Shown here: piece by piece, positions 27,193 through 36,449 of the stretch
Numbering within the stretch: the first letter of the stretch is position 1
Layout of the letters: every line of letters starts with the position of its first letter
Source of the DNA: Bacteroidales bacterium UBA1205
Lineage (GTDB): Bacteria; Bacteroidota; Bacteroidia; Bacteroidales; WCHB1-69
Reading direction: 5' to 3'
NCBI GenBank assembly: GCA_002309615.1
Contig: DBXT01000057.1
Span: 3,434 to 67,433 of the forward strand
DNA: 64,000 bases
The notes under the pieces: generated by a model
What the model was told of the DNA's origin: nothing
Databases searched by the model: none
Seen by the model: only the letters and a program-made list of their open reading frames with translations
Made by a program: the position numbers and the translations under genes

Positions 27193-28301
27193 TCTATAAT
27201 TTTGGCTATTTGATCCACAATTTTATCAGCAGCACCCTTCACGGCTAAAGCACTGATAGCATTTTGCATGCTTGCTTGCTGCTCGGTGTCATTCAATAAG
27301 TTTTCCAACAAGGGAAGGCATTGTGTTTGACAATCCGTATCTTTCACCATTAAGGCGGCACCTCTATTTACCAATGCCATAGCATTTTTGGTTTGGTGGT
27401 CTTCAGCTACATTGGGTGAAGGAATAAGCACGATAGGCTTTCCTACCAGGCAAAGTTCTGAAATGGCGATAGCACCGGCTCTTGAAATTACTATATCTGC
27501 GGCAGCATAGGCAAGGTCCATACGGGATATGAATTGATGCACTTTGATATACTCTTCCATATTTTCTTTTTTCACCGCCGCTGCAGCTTCTTCATACATC
27601 CCGCGACCGGTTTGCCATATAAATTGCATAGAATGGTTCTTCACAAAACCAAAGTTATGCATCATCATATTGTTGATGCTGCGGGCACCCAAGCTGCCGC
27701 CTACCACCAATACAATTTTTTTATTGTTGTCAAGTTCAAAATGCGAAATTCCTTCTTCACGGGAGGCGTGCATTTGTTCTATATCTGCTCGAACGGGGTT
27801 ACCGGTGAATACTATTTTTTCTTCCGGGAAAAAACGTTCCATTCCATCATAAGCCACGCAAATGGTGTTAGCATGGCCGGCTAACATTTTGTTGGTGAGT
27901 CCGGCATAAGAATTTTGTTCTTGCACAAGAGTGGGAAAACCCATGGATGCTGCTGTTTTTAGTGTAGGTTCACTTGCAAAACCGCCTACACCTACCACTA
28001 TATCGGGATGGAATTCTTTTAATATATGCTTAACCATTCTATGGCTTTTTATCAATTTGAAGGGCAATTGTAAATTTTTAATGATATTGCCTATAGATAG
28101 TCGGCGTTGCAGTCCGGCAATGGGAAGCCCTTTAATGGTATAGCCTGCTGCCGGCACCTTTTCCATTTCCATTCTTCCTTCGGCTCCGATAAATAATATT
28201 TCGGCATCGGGCCAGCGTTTTTTTACAGCGTTGGCTATTGCTACGGCCGGAAAAATATGACCTCCTGTACCGCCTCCTGAAATGATGATTTTTTTACTCA
28301 T
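27189..28301 (-). CDS. murG: MurG lipid II synthase (UDP-GlcNAc transferase)
   Basis: 370 residues from the ATG at 28301; the in-frame extension to 28325 has no ATG advantage. GT-B glycosyltransferase at the inner face of the membrane that converts lipid I to lipid II. The N-terminal Gly-rich loop ISGGGTGGHIFPAVAIA, VVGVGGFASEPTLKTA, QEQNSYAGLTNK and the donor site GGSLGARSINN are visible. ISRAGAIAISELCLVGKPIVLIPSPNVAEDHQTKNA fits the C-terminal UDP-GlcNAc binding region. The start overlaps the ftsW stop by 8 bp. Confidence 0.98.
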   Translation of the reverse strand: MSKKIIISGGGTGGHIFPAVAIANAVKKRWPDAEILFIGAEGRMEMEKVPAAGYTIKGLPIAGLQRRLSIGNIIKNLQLPFKLIKSHRMVKHILKEFHPDIVVGVGGFASEPTLKTAASMGFPTLVQEQNSYAGLTNKMLAGHANTICVAYDGMERFFPEEKIVFTGNPVRADIEQMHASREEGISHFELDNNKKIVLVVGGSLGARSINNMMMHNFGFVKNHSMQFIWQTGRGMYEEAAAAVKKENMEEYIKVHQFISRMDLAYAAADIVISRAGAIAISELCLVGKPIVLIPSPNVAEDHQTKNAMALVNRGAALMVKDTDCQTQCLPLLENLLNDTEQQASMQNAISALAVKGAADKIVDQIAKIIE

Positions 28302-29535
28302 GTTGTATATTGTTTGTTCCTTCAACTATGCTGTTATCTGTTCCTGCTAATTGTCTTTTTTTGCTGTTTTTATGGCGTTCTTTGTTGATACGATTGGCTT
28401 CTTTACTAATATTGATTAATATGCCTATTTCTGCCGCGGTGGTGAGTATAGACACCCCGCCTTTGCTAAAGAAAGGAAGGGTTTCCCCTGTGGCAGGAGC
28501 TATTCCTAAGCATACGCAAATATGAGTAAATGCTTGAAATGTAATCAAAAAACCGATTCCGGTGGCTAAATATCCCCCGAACCCTATGGGCATAATTCTC
28601 GCTATGGTGATGGCTCTATAGAACAATATTAAATACATTAAAATCAAAAGAGCTCCGAAAAGTATGCCGTATTCTTCTACAAAGAATGCGAATATATAGT
28701 CGGAATAACTTTCTTGTACGCTGTTGCTATGAATGGTGGTGCCCGGGTGAGGCAATATGCTGCTACAAGCTATAGCCGCCTCGGTAGTGAGTATATCTTT
28801 GTGTACATTATCCTTGTTGCTAAAATTTTCTATACGTACTTTAGCCGTAGTCAGTCGTTTAAACACTTTGTTTTCCGCCTGCGTGTTAATGGCATCGGAC
28901 ATAAGAAAGGCTATACCTATGCTTAGCAGCACTACAGCAATACCGATGGTTGCAAACAGATATTTACTTTTAAGTCGGGATACAAATATCATAGCCATGC
29001 ATGTGCATCCTAATATAAGACTTGCCGATGTTTTTTGTGTCATAATAAGAGCACAGAAAAACAGCACGTAAAACAACATAGGCAGATAGATATGCTTAAT
29101 GTCGTTAATTTTGTCTTTAGCTCTGCTAATCCACGCGGATAGATATACTACCACACAAAATTCTATGAAATGTATGGTTTGAATTTTGTGACCGAAAATT
29201 TCTATACTACGTTTGGAGCCTCCTTCCGACACCCCTAATAACAATGTGGCAAATAATACTATAATACCGATTATAAGTCCTAAGGTGGATAATCGGCCCC
29301 ATGTTCTGTAATTAACCTTTTGGAATACGAAAATCACAATAAAACTCAATAAGATAAACATTACGTGACCCGAAAAAAGAAAGCCCAAACTATCGCGGCT
29401 GCCGTAGCTGAGTTTGGCTCCGGTACTATACACTGCCATAATGGAAAACGTTGCCAATATAAAAACAACTATCCATATTATGGTATCTCCGTAGTTTTGT
29501 TGAGATAGCGATTTAAGTATTTCCTTCGGTTTCAT
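28294..29535 (-). CDS. ftsW: Septal peptidoglycan polymerase FtsW (SEDS family)
   Basis: 413 residues from the ATG at 29535 (MKPKEIL). The longer frame to 29613 would run into the murD-like gene and starts without an ATG context. About ten membrane segments. SEDS marks include VYSTGAKLSYG after helix 1, VVYLSAWISR, SYSDYIFAFFVEEYGILFGALLILMYL and PATGETLPFFSKGGVSILTTAAEIGILINIS near the C-terminus. It polymerises lipid II with the class B penicillin-binding protein encoded upstream. Confidence 0.96.
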   Translation of the reverse strand: MKPKEILKSLSQQNYGDTIIWIVVFILATFSIMAVYSTGAKLSYGSRDSLGFLFSGHVMFILLSFIVIFVFQKVNYRTWGRLSTLGLIIGIIVLFATLLLGVSEGGSKRSIEIFGHKIQTIHFIEFCVVVYLSAWISRAKDKINDIKHIYLPMLFYVLFFCALIMTQKTSASLILGCTCMAMIFVSRLKSKYLFATIGIAVVLLSIGIAFLMSDAINTQAENKVFKRLTTAKVRIENFSNKDNVHKDILTTEAAIACSSILPHPGTTIHSNSVQESYSDYIFAFFVEEYGILFGALLILMYLILFYRAITIARIMPIGFGGYLATGIGFLITFQAFTHICVCLGIAPATGETLPFFSKGGVSILTTAAEIGILINISKEANRINKERHKNSKKRQLAGTDNSIVEGTNNIQHE

Positions 29536-29557
29536 TGCAATGATCAAATAATGGTTG

Positions 29558-30103
29558 TTACAATTGGGCAATGGCTTTTCTAAAAGCGAGACCGCGTTGC
29601 TTGTAATCGTCAAATTGCGAATCGCATTTACATGCAGTGGAGAGCAACACTATATCTCCTTTTTGGGCGGCATAAAAACCCTGACGTACAGCTGTTTCCA
29701 TATTATTGCATTCCAATATCACCGGCACATAGCCGTTGAAGGTTTGTTTTATTTTTTCGCAATGTTCACTCATGCACACTATGGCTTTTACTTTGTTTTT
29801 AACCACTTCCTTCAGGTCTGCATAATTGGTAAGACTATCTTCTCCTCCCACTATCCATATTACATTACTTTTCATTTGTTCCAAGCAATAGTAAGTGGCA
29901 TTCACATTTTCCGATTTGGAATCATTAACAAAATCCACGCCTCTAAAAGTGGTAATATGTTCCATCCGGTGTGTTTCGGCATCAATTTTGCTTAATATTT
30001 CCCCTCTATTACGCTGACGTATGGCTATGAGTCTTTGTTCTAAAAGTTTTGCTTTTTGACTATAGGTTTGGGAGTTGTCAATTATTAAATCTTCAAATTT
30101 CAT
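29558..30103 (-). CDS. MurD-like protein reduced to the C-terminal ligase domain
   Basis: 181 residues, against about 440-450 for MurD. Only the end of the central domain and the C-terminal (amino-acid-binding) domain are present: RNRGEILSKIDAETHRMEHI, then GVDFVNDSKSENVNATYYCLEQM (from 55), IWIVGGEDSLTNY (82-94) and VLLSTACKCDSQFDDYKQRG (152-171). The UDP-binding and ATP P-loop domains are absent, and the upstream neighbour mraY fills the space, so no frameshift hides them. Motifs differ from normal MurD: NDSKATN is NDSKSEN, GGxDKG is GGEDSL, LLSPACAS is LLSTACKC. The ATG start, spacing (27 bp after mraY, 22 bp before ftsW) and open frame suggest it is expressed. Ligase activity on its own is not credible. 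Confidence 0.85.
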   Translation of the reverse strand: MKFEDLIIDNSQTYSQKAKLLEQRLIAIRQRNRGEILSKIDAETHRMEHITTFRGVDFVNDSKSENVNATYYCLEQMKSNVIWIVGGEDSLTNYADLKEVVKNKVKAIVCMSEHCEKIKQTFNGYVPVILECNNMETAVRQGFYAAQKGDIVLLSTACKCDSQFDDYKQRGLAFRKAIAQL

Positions 30104-30130
30104 AATGTTGATTGTTAAATGAGTTTAGCA

Positions 30131-31390
30131 TTAGCGTAATTTCAAAGTTACTATAGTAAGCACGGCTAACATCAGCCCGATGATTACAAAACGTTGTACT
30201 ATTTTGGTTTCATGCATGCCGGCGCGTTGATAATGGTGGTGAAGGGGAGCCATACGGAACAATCGTTTGCCCTCCCCGTATTTTTTTCGGGTGTATTTAA
30301 AATATCCGCGTTGTATCAATACCGATATACTCTCGGCTAAATAGATACCGCAAAGTATGGGAATAAGCAGTTCTTTGCGAATAATAATGGCAAACACGGC
30401 AACAATACCTCCTAATGCCAAACTTCCCGTATCGCCCATGAACACTTGTGCCGGAAAGCAATTCCACCACATAAATCCCAGGCAGGCACCTACTAAGGCA
30501 CCCGTAAATATCATCAGCTCACCGCTATTAGGGATATACATTATGTTTAAGTAATCAGCAAAAATGGTGTTACCCGAAACGTAGGCCAGCACACCCAAAG
30601 TGGCTCCGATAATAGCGGTAACGGATATGGCTAAACCATCCAGCCCGTCGGTGAGATTGGCACCGTTGCTGACAGCCATAATAATAAAAATGATAATAGG
30701 AATATATACCAGCCATGCCCATTTTTCATAGTCGGGTCCCAGCCATTTTAACAATACGGCATAGTCCAACTCATTGTTTTTGAAAAAAGGAATGGTCGTT
30801 TTGGTCGATTTTTCAGCTTGTACGCATTCATAACCCGTGGTGCCTTCATTGGGATTGTTTTCTATTTTGAATACGTTCTCGGTGTTGACATAATTGGGGT
30901 TGCTGCATTTTTCTTTTATCACCACATCGGGATGAAAGAAAAGGACCAAGCCTACGCACAAACCCAGCAAAGCCTGTCCGCAAAGTTTGGCTTTAGCCGA
31001 AAGACCTGCTTTATCGTGTTTTTTTACCTTAATATAATCGTCAATAAATCCCAGCAAACCCAACCATACGGTGGTAATTATCATTAGAATGATATAAATG
31101 TTGTCAAGTTTATTGAATAATAATATAGGAATGAGTATGCTGAATAATATGATAATCCCACCCATAGTAGGAGTACCTTTTTTCTCCAATTGTCCCTGCA
31201 GCCCCAAATCTCGAATATCTTCTCCTATTTGGTTCTTTCTTAATATGTTGATGATATATTTGCCTATTATCATTGACAAAAACAATGATAATAAACCTGC
31301 CATAGCAGTTCGGAACGATATGTATTTAAATACCCCTAATCCCGGAATATTGGTAACTTTATCCAACCAATTGAAAAGATAGTATAACAT
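30131..31390 (-). CDS. mraY: Phospho-N-acetylmuramoyl-pentapeptide transferase MraY
   Basis: 419-residue polytopic membrane enzyme that moves phospho-MurNAc-pentapeptide onto undecaprenyl phosphate, forming lipid I. Signatures: KKGTPTMGGIIIL, GFIDDYIK with the Asp pair (near 114-121), NLTDGLDGLAI, FMGDTGSLALGG and the cytoplasmic HHHYQ (APLHHHYQRAG) near the C-terminus. A hydrophilic insertion of about 60 residues around 155-225, typical of Bacteroidota MraY as I remember it, explains the length over 360. It lies 65 bp after murE, in AT-rich DNA with repeated TTGTTAA words. Confidence 0.97.
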   Translation of the reverse strand: MLYYLFNWLDKVTNIPGLGVFKYISFRTAMAGLLSLFLSMIIGKYIINILRKNQIGEDIRDLGLQGQLEKKGTPTMGGIIILFSILIPILLFNKLDNIYIILMIITTVWLGLLGFIDDYIKVKKHDKAGLSAKAKLCGQALLGLCVGLVLFFHPDVVIKEKCSNPNYVNTENVFKIENNPNEGTTGYECVQAEKSTKTTIPFFKNNELDYAVLLKWLGPDYEKWAWLVYIPIIIFIIMAVSNGANLTDGLDGLAISVTAIIGATLGVLAYVSGNTIFADYLNIMYIPNSGELMIFTGALVGACLGFMWWNCFPAQVFMGDTGSLALGGIVAVFAIIIRKELLIPILCGIYLAESISVLIQRGYFKYTRKKYGEGKRLFRMAPLHHHYQRAGMHETKIVQRFVIIGLMLAVLTIVTLKLR

Positions 31391-31455
31391 AAATACGAAA
31401 TTGTTAAAAGTTGTTAAATGTTAATTGTTTATGAGTTATAATTGTTAATACTTAT

Positions 31456-32910
31456 TTACATATTGATATATTTTTTTGCTTCTTCTACATCATCAAAATG
31501 ATGTTTTATTCCTTTTATTTCTTGGTATTTTTCATGCCCTTTTCCTGCAATAAGCACTATACTGTTGGCAGGAGCTTGTGTAATGGCAGCCTTTATGGCT
31601 TGGCGTCGGTCGGCAATAATCAATGTGGTGTTGGCGTAGGTGGAGTTTACCCCTTTTTCCATATCCGCCAATATGGCTTCGGGATCTTCGCTACGAGGAT
31701 TGTCGGAAGTGAGTATTACTCTGTTGCTTAGCTTACAAGCTATTTCCGCCATTTCCGGTCGTTTGGTTTTATCTCTGTCGCCGCCGCAACCCACCACGGT
31801 GATAATTGTTTGTGATTTATCGCTGGCGTGATTGATGGTTTCCAATACATTTTGCAAAGCATCGGGGGTATGTGCATAATCGATAATCACACTCACATTA
31901 TTGCCCTTGATGGTGTAAAATCTTCCTTCTGCGGCGTCCAGCATGCTCATTTTAACCAAACATTCATCTTTGTTTGCCCCCAGTAGCACACTAGCGCCGT
32001 ATATGCATAGCAAGTTGTAAGCATTGAATTGTCCTACCAATTTAAACCACACCTCTTTACCGTCTATCAAAAGCAGGATACCGTCTAAATTGCATTCCAG
32101 CATTTTGGCCTTGAAATCGCAGTTGCCGTTCAACAGGCTATAGGTATATTTATGAGCTTTGGTTTCTTGCAGCATCACGTTGCCGTTAGGGTCGTCAATG
32201 TTGGTTAAGGCAAAAGCGGAATCGGGTAAATGGTCGAAAAACATTTTTTTAGCATTCCTATATTCGGCAAATGTTTTGTGATAGTCCAAATGGTCGTGGG
32301 TGAGATTACTAAATATACCTCCTGCAAAGTGCAGACCGGCAATTCTATTTTGAACAATGGAATGCGAACTCACTTCCATGAAGCAATATTCACATCCCGC
32401 TTCTACCATTTTAGCCATCAATTCGTTGAGCTTTACACTATCGGGGGTGGTGTGGGTGCTGGGGATTACAAGGTCGTTAATGCGATTTTCTATAGTGCTG
32501 AGCAATCCCGTTTTTTTGCCCAATAAACAAAACAGGCGATAAAGCAGGGTTACGGTAGTGGTTTTGCCGTTTGTACCGGTAATGCCTACCAATTTTAGTT
32601 TTTGTGAGGGGTGGTCATAAAAATTAGCAGCCATTAAAGCCAATGCCAATGAAGAATTTTGTACTTGGATGTAGCATATTTCCGGCTGCAGGTCGTTAGG
32701 CATGTCTTCCAACACTATATAGCGTGCTCCTGCGGCAATGGCTTGGGGTATAAATTGATGTCCGTCAGTTTTAGTGCCCTTTTGAGCCACAAACACACAA
32801 TTGTTTTCCACCTGACGGGTGTCAAAGCATATTTTCGACACCGGCAGGTGTTGAATCTGCTCAATTTTAAGCGTTTGTATTCCTTTTAGTATGTCTTCTA
32901 TTTGTTTCAT
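31456..32910 (-). CDS. murE: UDP-MurNAc-L-Ala-D-Glu--meso-diaminopimelate ligase MurE
   Basis: 484-residue Mur ligase with all three domains. The ATP P-loop is GITGTNGKTTTVTLLYRL near 112-129, followed by STHTTPDSVKL and EVSSHSIVQNRIAGLHF. The C-terminal DNPRSEDP is the signature that selects meso-diaminopimelate rather than lysine. It needs the UDP-MurNAc-L-Ala-D-Glu product of MurD, which makes the reduced murD in this operon notable. The ATG overlaps the ftsI stop by 4 bp. Confidence 0.97.
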   Translation of the reverse strand: MKQIEDILKGIQTLKIEQIQHLPVSKICFDTRQVENNCVFVAQKGTKTDGHQFIPQAIAAGARYIVLEDMPNDLQPEICYIQVQNSSLALALMAANFYDHPSQKLKLVGITGTNGKTTTVTLLYRLFCLLGKKTGLLSTIENRINDLVIPSTHTTPDSVKLNELMAKMVEAGCEYCFMEVSSHSIVQNRIAGLHFAGGIFSNLTHDHLDYHKTFAEYRNAKKMFFDHLPDSAFALTNIDDPNGNVMLQETKAHKYTYSLLNGNCDFKAKMLECNLDGILLLIDGKEVWFKLVGQFNAYNLLCIYGASVLLGANKDECLVKMSMLDAAEGRFYTIKGNNVSVIIDYAHTPDALQNVLETINHASDKSQTIITVVGCGGDRDKTKRPEMAEIACKLSNRVILTSDNPRSEDPEAILADMEKGVNSTYANTTLIIADRRQAIKAAITQAPANSIVLIAGKGHEKYQEIKGIKHHFDDVEEAKKYINM

Positions 32911-35168
32911 ATATTATTGTTTAAATATATGTAGGCTGTTTTACCGTTAAAACTTATATTGCTAACCTTACCTCTTCCTTTTACTATAGGATGATATCCT
33001 CTTTTTTCCAGTATATACACAGCATCTTTTGCATTGGCACCCGTAAGATAGGGCAGGCGGTCTTTACCTGTTTGTGCATCTTTGAATATTACTTTATTGT
33101 TGTCGGTGTTTTCCACCACGGAATAATCTCCGTGTTGATTGTATTGGGCTTTAATGCCGAATGCTTTGTATATGGTGATTAAATCATTGCTATAACCCAA
33201 TTTGCACGAGGGCGTTTGTTTGGCTGAATTTTTGTTAGTGATATCAAATTCGTTCAAATTGGTGATAAGTTTTTCGGCTATTTCTTTGCATACAGGTGCT
33301 GCTATGTAGCCTGCGTCCAAGGTGGTTCCTCTGGTGAGCACCAAGCAGGTGTATTTGGGTGCTTCTGCGGGGAAATAACCTATAAACGAAGAATTTTTCT
33401 TTTTGGAATAGCCTTTGGCTTTTTCGTCATATATGAAAGCGGTTCCGGTTTTACCCGCAATAAGCGGACGAGCTACGGTAGTGGTGTCTTTAAGTTGAAT
33501 AAAATAGTGCTCGTCTCTTATTCTGCGAGCAGTGCCGTGAGTAACCACTCCTTCCAGGCATGCTTTCACTCTGTCTATGGTTCGTTGGGAACAAATGCGT
33601 TTTTTTACAATTACCGGTTCTAATATCACCTTGTTGTCCCGTTCTTTGTTAGGATCTATTATCGCTTTGATTAAGCGGGGTTTTACATATACTCCGTTGT
33701 TGGCAATAGCATTGTAAAAAGCAAGCATATAAATAGGAGGTATGCTGACACTATAGCCGTGAGTAATATTTTTAAAATCCCTATTGGTATTGGTTATACT
33801 TTTCAAAACGGGCATTTTGGCATGTTTCATTTCTATGTTCAAATCTTTTTGCAACCCCATTTTTTCTATACCCAATCCGAAAGCGGAAATGTTCCCGTAG
33901 CTTCTTTGTGCAGCTTCAAACAATCCTTCATTATCAGATATTTCAAAGGCACGGGCTAATGAAAATTGTCCTTTTTCGCATTTTACTATATCTCCGGTAT
34001 CTATTTTACCCGTTTCTAATGCTGCCATAAGGGTGATTACCTTAAAAGTGGACCCGGGTTCAAAACTTTCCGTAGCACTATGGTCGTTACGTTCAACATA
34101 TGTTCCTGTTGCTTGGTCGTAGTCAAGATTGACTATGGCTTTAATTTCTCCTGTGGCCACTTCCATTACTATAGCACAACCGCTTTCCACATTGCCTTTT
34201 AGCATTTGGTGTTCCAATGCCGATTTGGTAATACGTTGTATATCGGTATTGATGGTGGTGATAATATTCTTGCCGTTATGGGGTTGCAAGTTTCTGTTTT
34301 CACGCAGGCGTATGGTTTTCCCGTTAACCTTTAATATACGTTTGGGTATTTTTTCTCCTGCCAAAAGTGTGTCATAATAGCCTTCTATACCATTGTTAAA
34401 AACCATACTGTCGGTTCCGTTTCTACTGATACAGGTGCTCACCTTTCCTAACACCGATGAGGGGAATCCTCCCGACAGCTGTCGGCGAACAAAGCGGCTG
34501 TCTTTTTGGCAACCGCCTCTAAAACGTCTGTCTCCGTGCCATTGGGCAAATAAAGAATCGATGGCGTCTATTTGTCTTTGTCGAACCCAACGATTAGGAT
34601 TGTTGATATTGGAAACCAATATTTGTACCTTTTCGGAATTGAGCTTCAAGCGTTCTTCTCTCCCTTTGGCGGCCACTTTTTTATCTTTGCTGCCTTCTTG
34701 TTCATTCGCTATAGCTAAGCGTTTGCAAAAATCCACATACCTGTCTTTTACATTTTTAGTGTAAAAATCTATAGAATTTTGAGGATTAATACTATGAAAA
34801 ATTTGTATCAAGCTATCCGCTTTTTGCATAAAAAGAGCAGAATCTTTTAAAGGTACTTTGGAAGGATACCAATACAAGTCGTAAATATAGATATCGGTAA
34901 GCAAAACGGTGCCGTCTTCGGAACATATATTACCGCGTTTCCCGTTTTCATAAGAATATTCAAAAGAAAAAGTACGATGTTGGGTGGTGATGCTGCTGTC
35001 GGCAGGAATATTCATGCCGCGATAATATTTACCCAAGGTGGTTTTGATGGTAATCATGCGGATAACGGCAGATATACCTATTATGACAAATAATATGTAT
35101 ATGAATTGAATTTTGACACGAAATACTTTTCGTTCTGTTCCTACATTATTATTGTCTGTGGGGCTCAT
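32907..35168 (-). CDS. ftsI: Septal penicillin-binding protein FtsI/PBP3 with C-terminal PASTA domain
   Basis: 753-residue class B transpeptidase. One N-terminal membrane segment (IQFIYILFVIIGISAVIRMI), then a PBP dimerisation domain, then the transpeptidase with the SxxK motif STFK (in FEPGSTFKVITLMAALE), SxN as SDN (FEISDNEGLF) and KTG in IAGKTGTAFIYDE. A PASTA-like module ends the protein (LPYLTGANAKDAVYILEKRGYHPIVKG). It crosslinks septal peptidoglycan together with FtsW. It overlaps the ftsL stop by 4 bp. Confidence 0.96.
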   Translation of the reverse strand: MSPTDNNNVGTERKVFRVKIQFIYILFVIIGISAVIRMITIKTTLGKYYRGMNIPADSSITTQHRTFSFEYSYENGKRGNICSEDGTVLLTDIYIYDLYWYPSKVPLKDSALFMQKADSLIQIFHSINPQNSIDFYTKNVKDRYVDFCKRLAIANEQEGSKDKKVAAKGREERLKLNSEKVQILVSNINNPNRWVRQRQIDAIDSLFAQWHGDRRFRGGCQKDSRFVRRQLSGGFPSSVLGKVSTCISRNGTDSMVFNNGIEGYYDTLLAGEKIPKRILKVNGKTIRLRENRNLQPHNGKNIITTINTDIQRITKSALEHQMLKGNVESGCAIVMEVATGEIKAIVNLDYDQATGTYVERNDHSATESFEPGSTFKVITLMAALETGKIDTGDIVKCEKGQFSLARAFEISDNEGLFEAAQRSYGNISAFGLGIEKMGLQKDLNIEMKHAKMPVLKSITNTNRDFKNITHGYSVSIPPIYMLAFYNAIANNGVYVKPRLIKAIIDPNKERDNKVILEPVIVKKRICSQRTIDRVKACLEGVVTHGTARRIRDEHYFIQLKDTTTVARPLIAGKTGTAFIYDEKAKGYSKKKNSSFIGYFPAEAPKYTCLVLTRGTTLDAGYIAAPVCKEIAEKLITNLNEFDITNKNSAKQTPSCKLGYSNDLITIYKAFGIKAQYNQHGDYSVVENTDNNKVIFKDAQTGKDRLPYLTGANAKDAVYILEKRGYHPIVKGRGKVSNISFNGKTAYIYLNNNI

Positions 35169-35533
35169 TTATCGTCTCCTTTCTCTTCGGTTTTCGGTAC
35201 AATAAAAGGCAAATAACCGCTTGTATTAAAATTGTCTATTTCGGCATTCTCCAGCAAAGATTTTTCTATGTTGAAACCTAAATTGAAAGTTTCCTCTTTT
35301 ATATCCATAGCTTTATCTCGGCTAAGCATGATTTCTTTGTTGAGTTTTTCTATGGTATTGATTTTATCTATATAACTCAATTGTCTATTAATGGCAATAA
35401 TTACCAATACCAAGATAAAAACAATGAATCCTAAATTTTCTTTCCAAGCAATGTTTTTAAGTATTTTACCGTTAAAAATATATCGGATAAATCTACGAAT
35501 GGTTTGTTGGCGTGACAAGTTATGCTGCTCCAT
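35165..35533 (-). CDS. ftsL: FtsL-like division protein
   Basis: 122 residues with one membrane segment (LGFIVFILVLVIIAINRQLSYI, about 33-54) followed by a heptad-like periplasmic stretch (IDKINTIEKLNKEIMLSRDKAMDIKEE). This is the architecture of FtsL, which pairs with DivIC/FtsB and FtsQ. Sequence identity to FtsL is too low to rely on; the position between rsmH and ftsI is the main support. Its ATG overlaps the end of rsmH by 14 bp. Confidence 0.85.
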   Translation of the reverse strand: MEQHNLSRQQTIRRFIRYIFNGKILKNIAWKENLGFIVFILVLVIIAINRQLSYIDKINTIEKLNKEIMLSRDKAMDIKEETFNLGFNIEKSLLENAEIDNFNTSGYLPFIVPKTEEKGDDK

Positions 35534-36449
35534 TGCCCCTCCTTTCTGCTATACGCAATTTTGCACTGCGGGAGCGGTTGTTGTTTTCCAGTTCGTTTGC
35601 ACTCGGAGTAATGGCTTTATGGTTCACGGGCATAAAAGGAGATAAAATGTTGCCGTAAAAATCTTTTTCTATTTTATCTTCCATATTTCCGCTACGCATA
35701 AATTGTTTTACCATTCTATCTTCTAACGAATGATAGGATATGACTACAAGCCTGCCGCCTTCGCGGATTAAATCTTTGCTTTGTAATAAAAGCATTTCCA
35801 ATGCTTCCAGTTCTTTGTTCACCTCTATGCGGAGGGCTTGATATACTTGTGCCAAATATTTATATTCTTTGTGCGGAGTAATACAAGAGGCTATGCGATG
35901 TTGAAAGTCCAAGGAATATTTAAATATTGCATTGCTTCGTTCTTGAACGATGGTGTTGGCCAATTTTTTGGCATTGCTTATTTCTCCGTATAGGGAAAAT
36001 ATTCTCTGTAGCTCTTCAGCAGAATAGGTATTAACAATATCGCAAGCTTTTAATTGCTTTTGCGTGTTCATACGCATGTCAAGCTCTCCGTTGCTACGGA
36101 TGGAAAAACCCCTTTCTTCGCTGTCAAATTGGTGTGACGATACTCCCAAATCGGCTAAAATACCGTCTACTTGGGTAATCCCGAATGTTTTTAAATAATT
36201 TTTGATAAATTTAAAATTGCTGTTTATCAATACAAATCGAGGATCATCTATGGCATTAGCTTGGGCATCGGTATCTTGGTCGAAGGCATACAGACGACCT
36301 TTTTCATTCAGGCTGTTCAATATAGCCCCGGAATGACCGCCGGCGCCAAAGGTAACATCAACATAGGTTCCCTCCGGACGGATGTTCATTCCTTGTATGC
36401 TCTCTTGGAGCATCACCGCTTTATGGTAAGTTAAATCCGTTTCCTTCAT
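35520..36449 (-). CDS. rsmH: 16S rRNA (cytosine-1402-N4)-methyltransferase RsmH
   Basis: 309 residues from the ATG at 36449 (MKETDLTYHKAVMLQE). A TTG-started extension to 36467 is less likely. SAM-dependent methyltransferase acting on the ribosomal P site. Marks are YVDVTFGAGGHSGAIL, LYAFDQDTDA, DGILADLGVSSHQFDSEERGFS and the C-terminal VVISYHSLEDRMVKQFM. The gene overlaps the mraZ stop by 29 bp, so the two are translationally linked. Confidence 0.97.
   Translation of the reverse strand: MKETDLTYHKAVMLQESIQGMNIRPEGTYVDVTFGAGGHSGAILNSLNEKGRLYAFDQDTDAQANAIDDPRFVLINSNFKFIKNYLKTFGITQVDGILADLGVSSHQFDSEERGFSIRSNGELDMRMNTQKQLKACDIVNTYSAEELQRIFSLYGEISNAKKLANTIVQERSNAIFKYSLDFQHRIASCITPHKEYKYLAQVYQALRIEVNKELEALEMLLLQSKDLIREGGRLVVISYHSLEDRMVKQFMRSGNMEDKIEKDFYGNILSPFMPVNHKAITPSANELENNNRSRSAKLRIAERRGNGAA

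Noticed and set aside
29536..29613. Longer N-terminus for FtsW
   Set aside because: It would overlap the murD-like gene by more than 50 bp and adds residues unlike FtsW; the ATG at 29535 fits the family start.
30104..31390. Missing N-terminal part of murD hidden by a frameshift upstream
   Set aside because: The upstream sequence is fully accounted for by an intact mraY with its own motifs; no Mur ligase P-loop is seen in any frame there.
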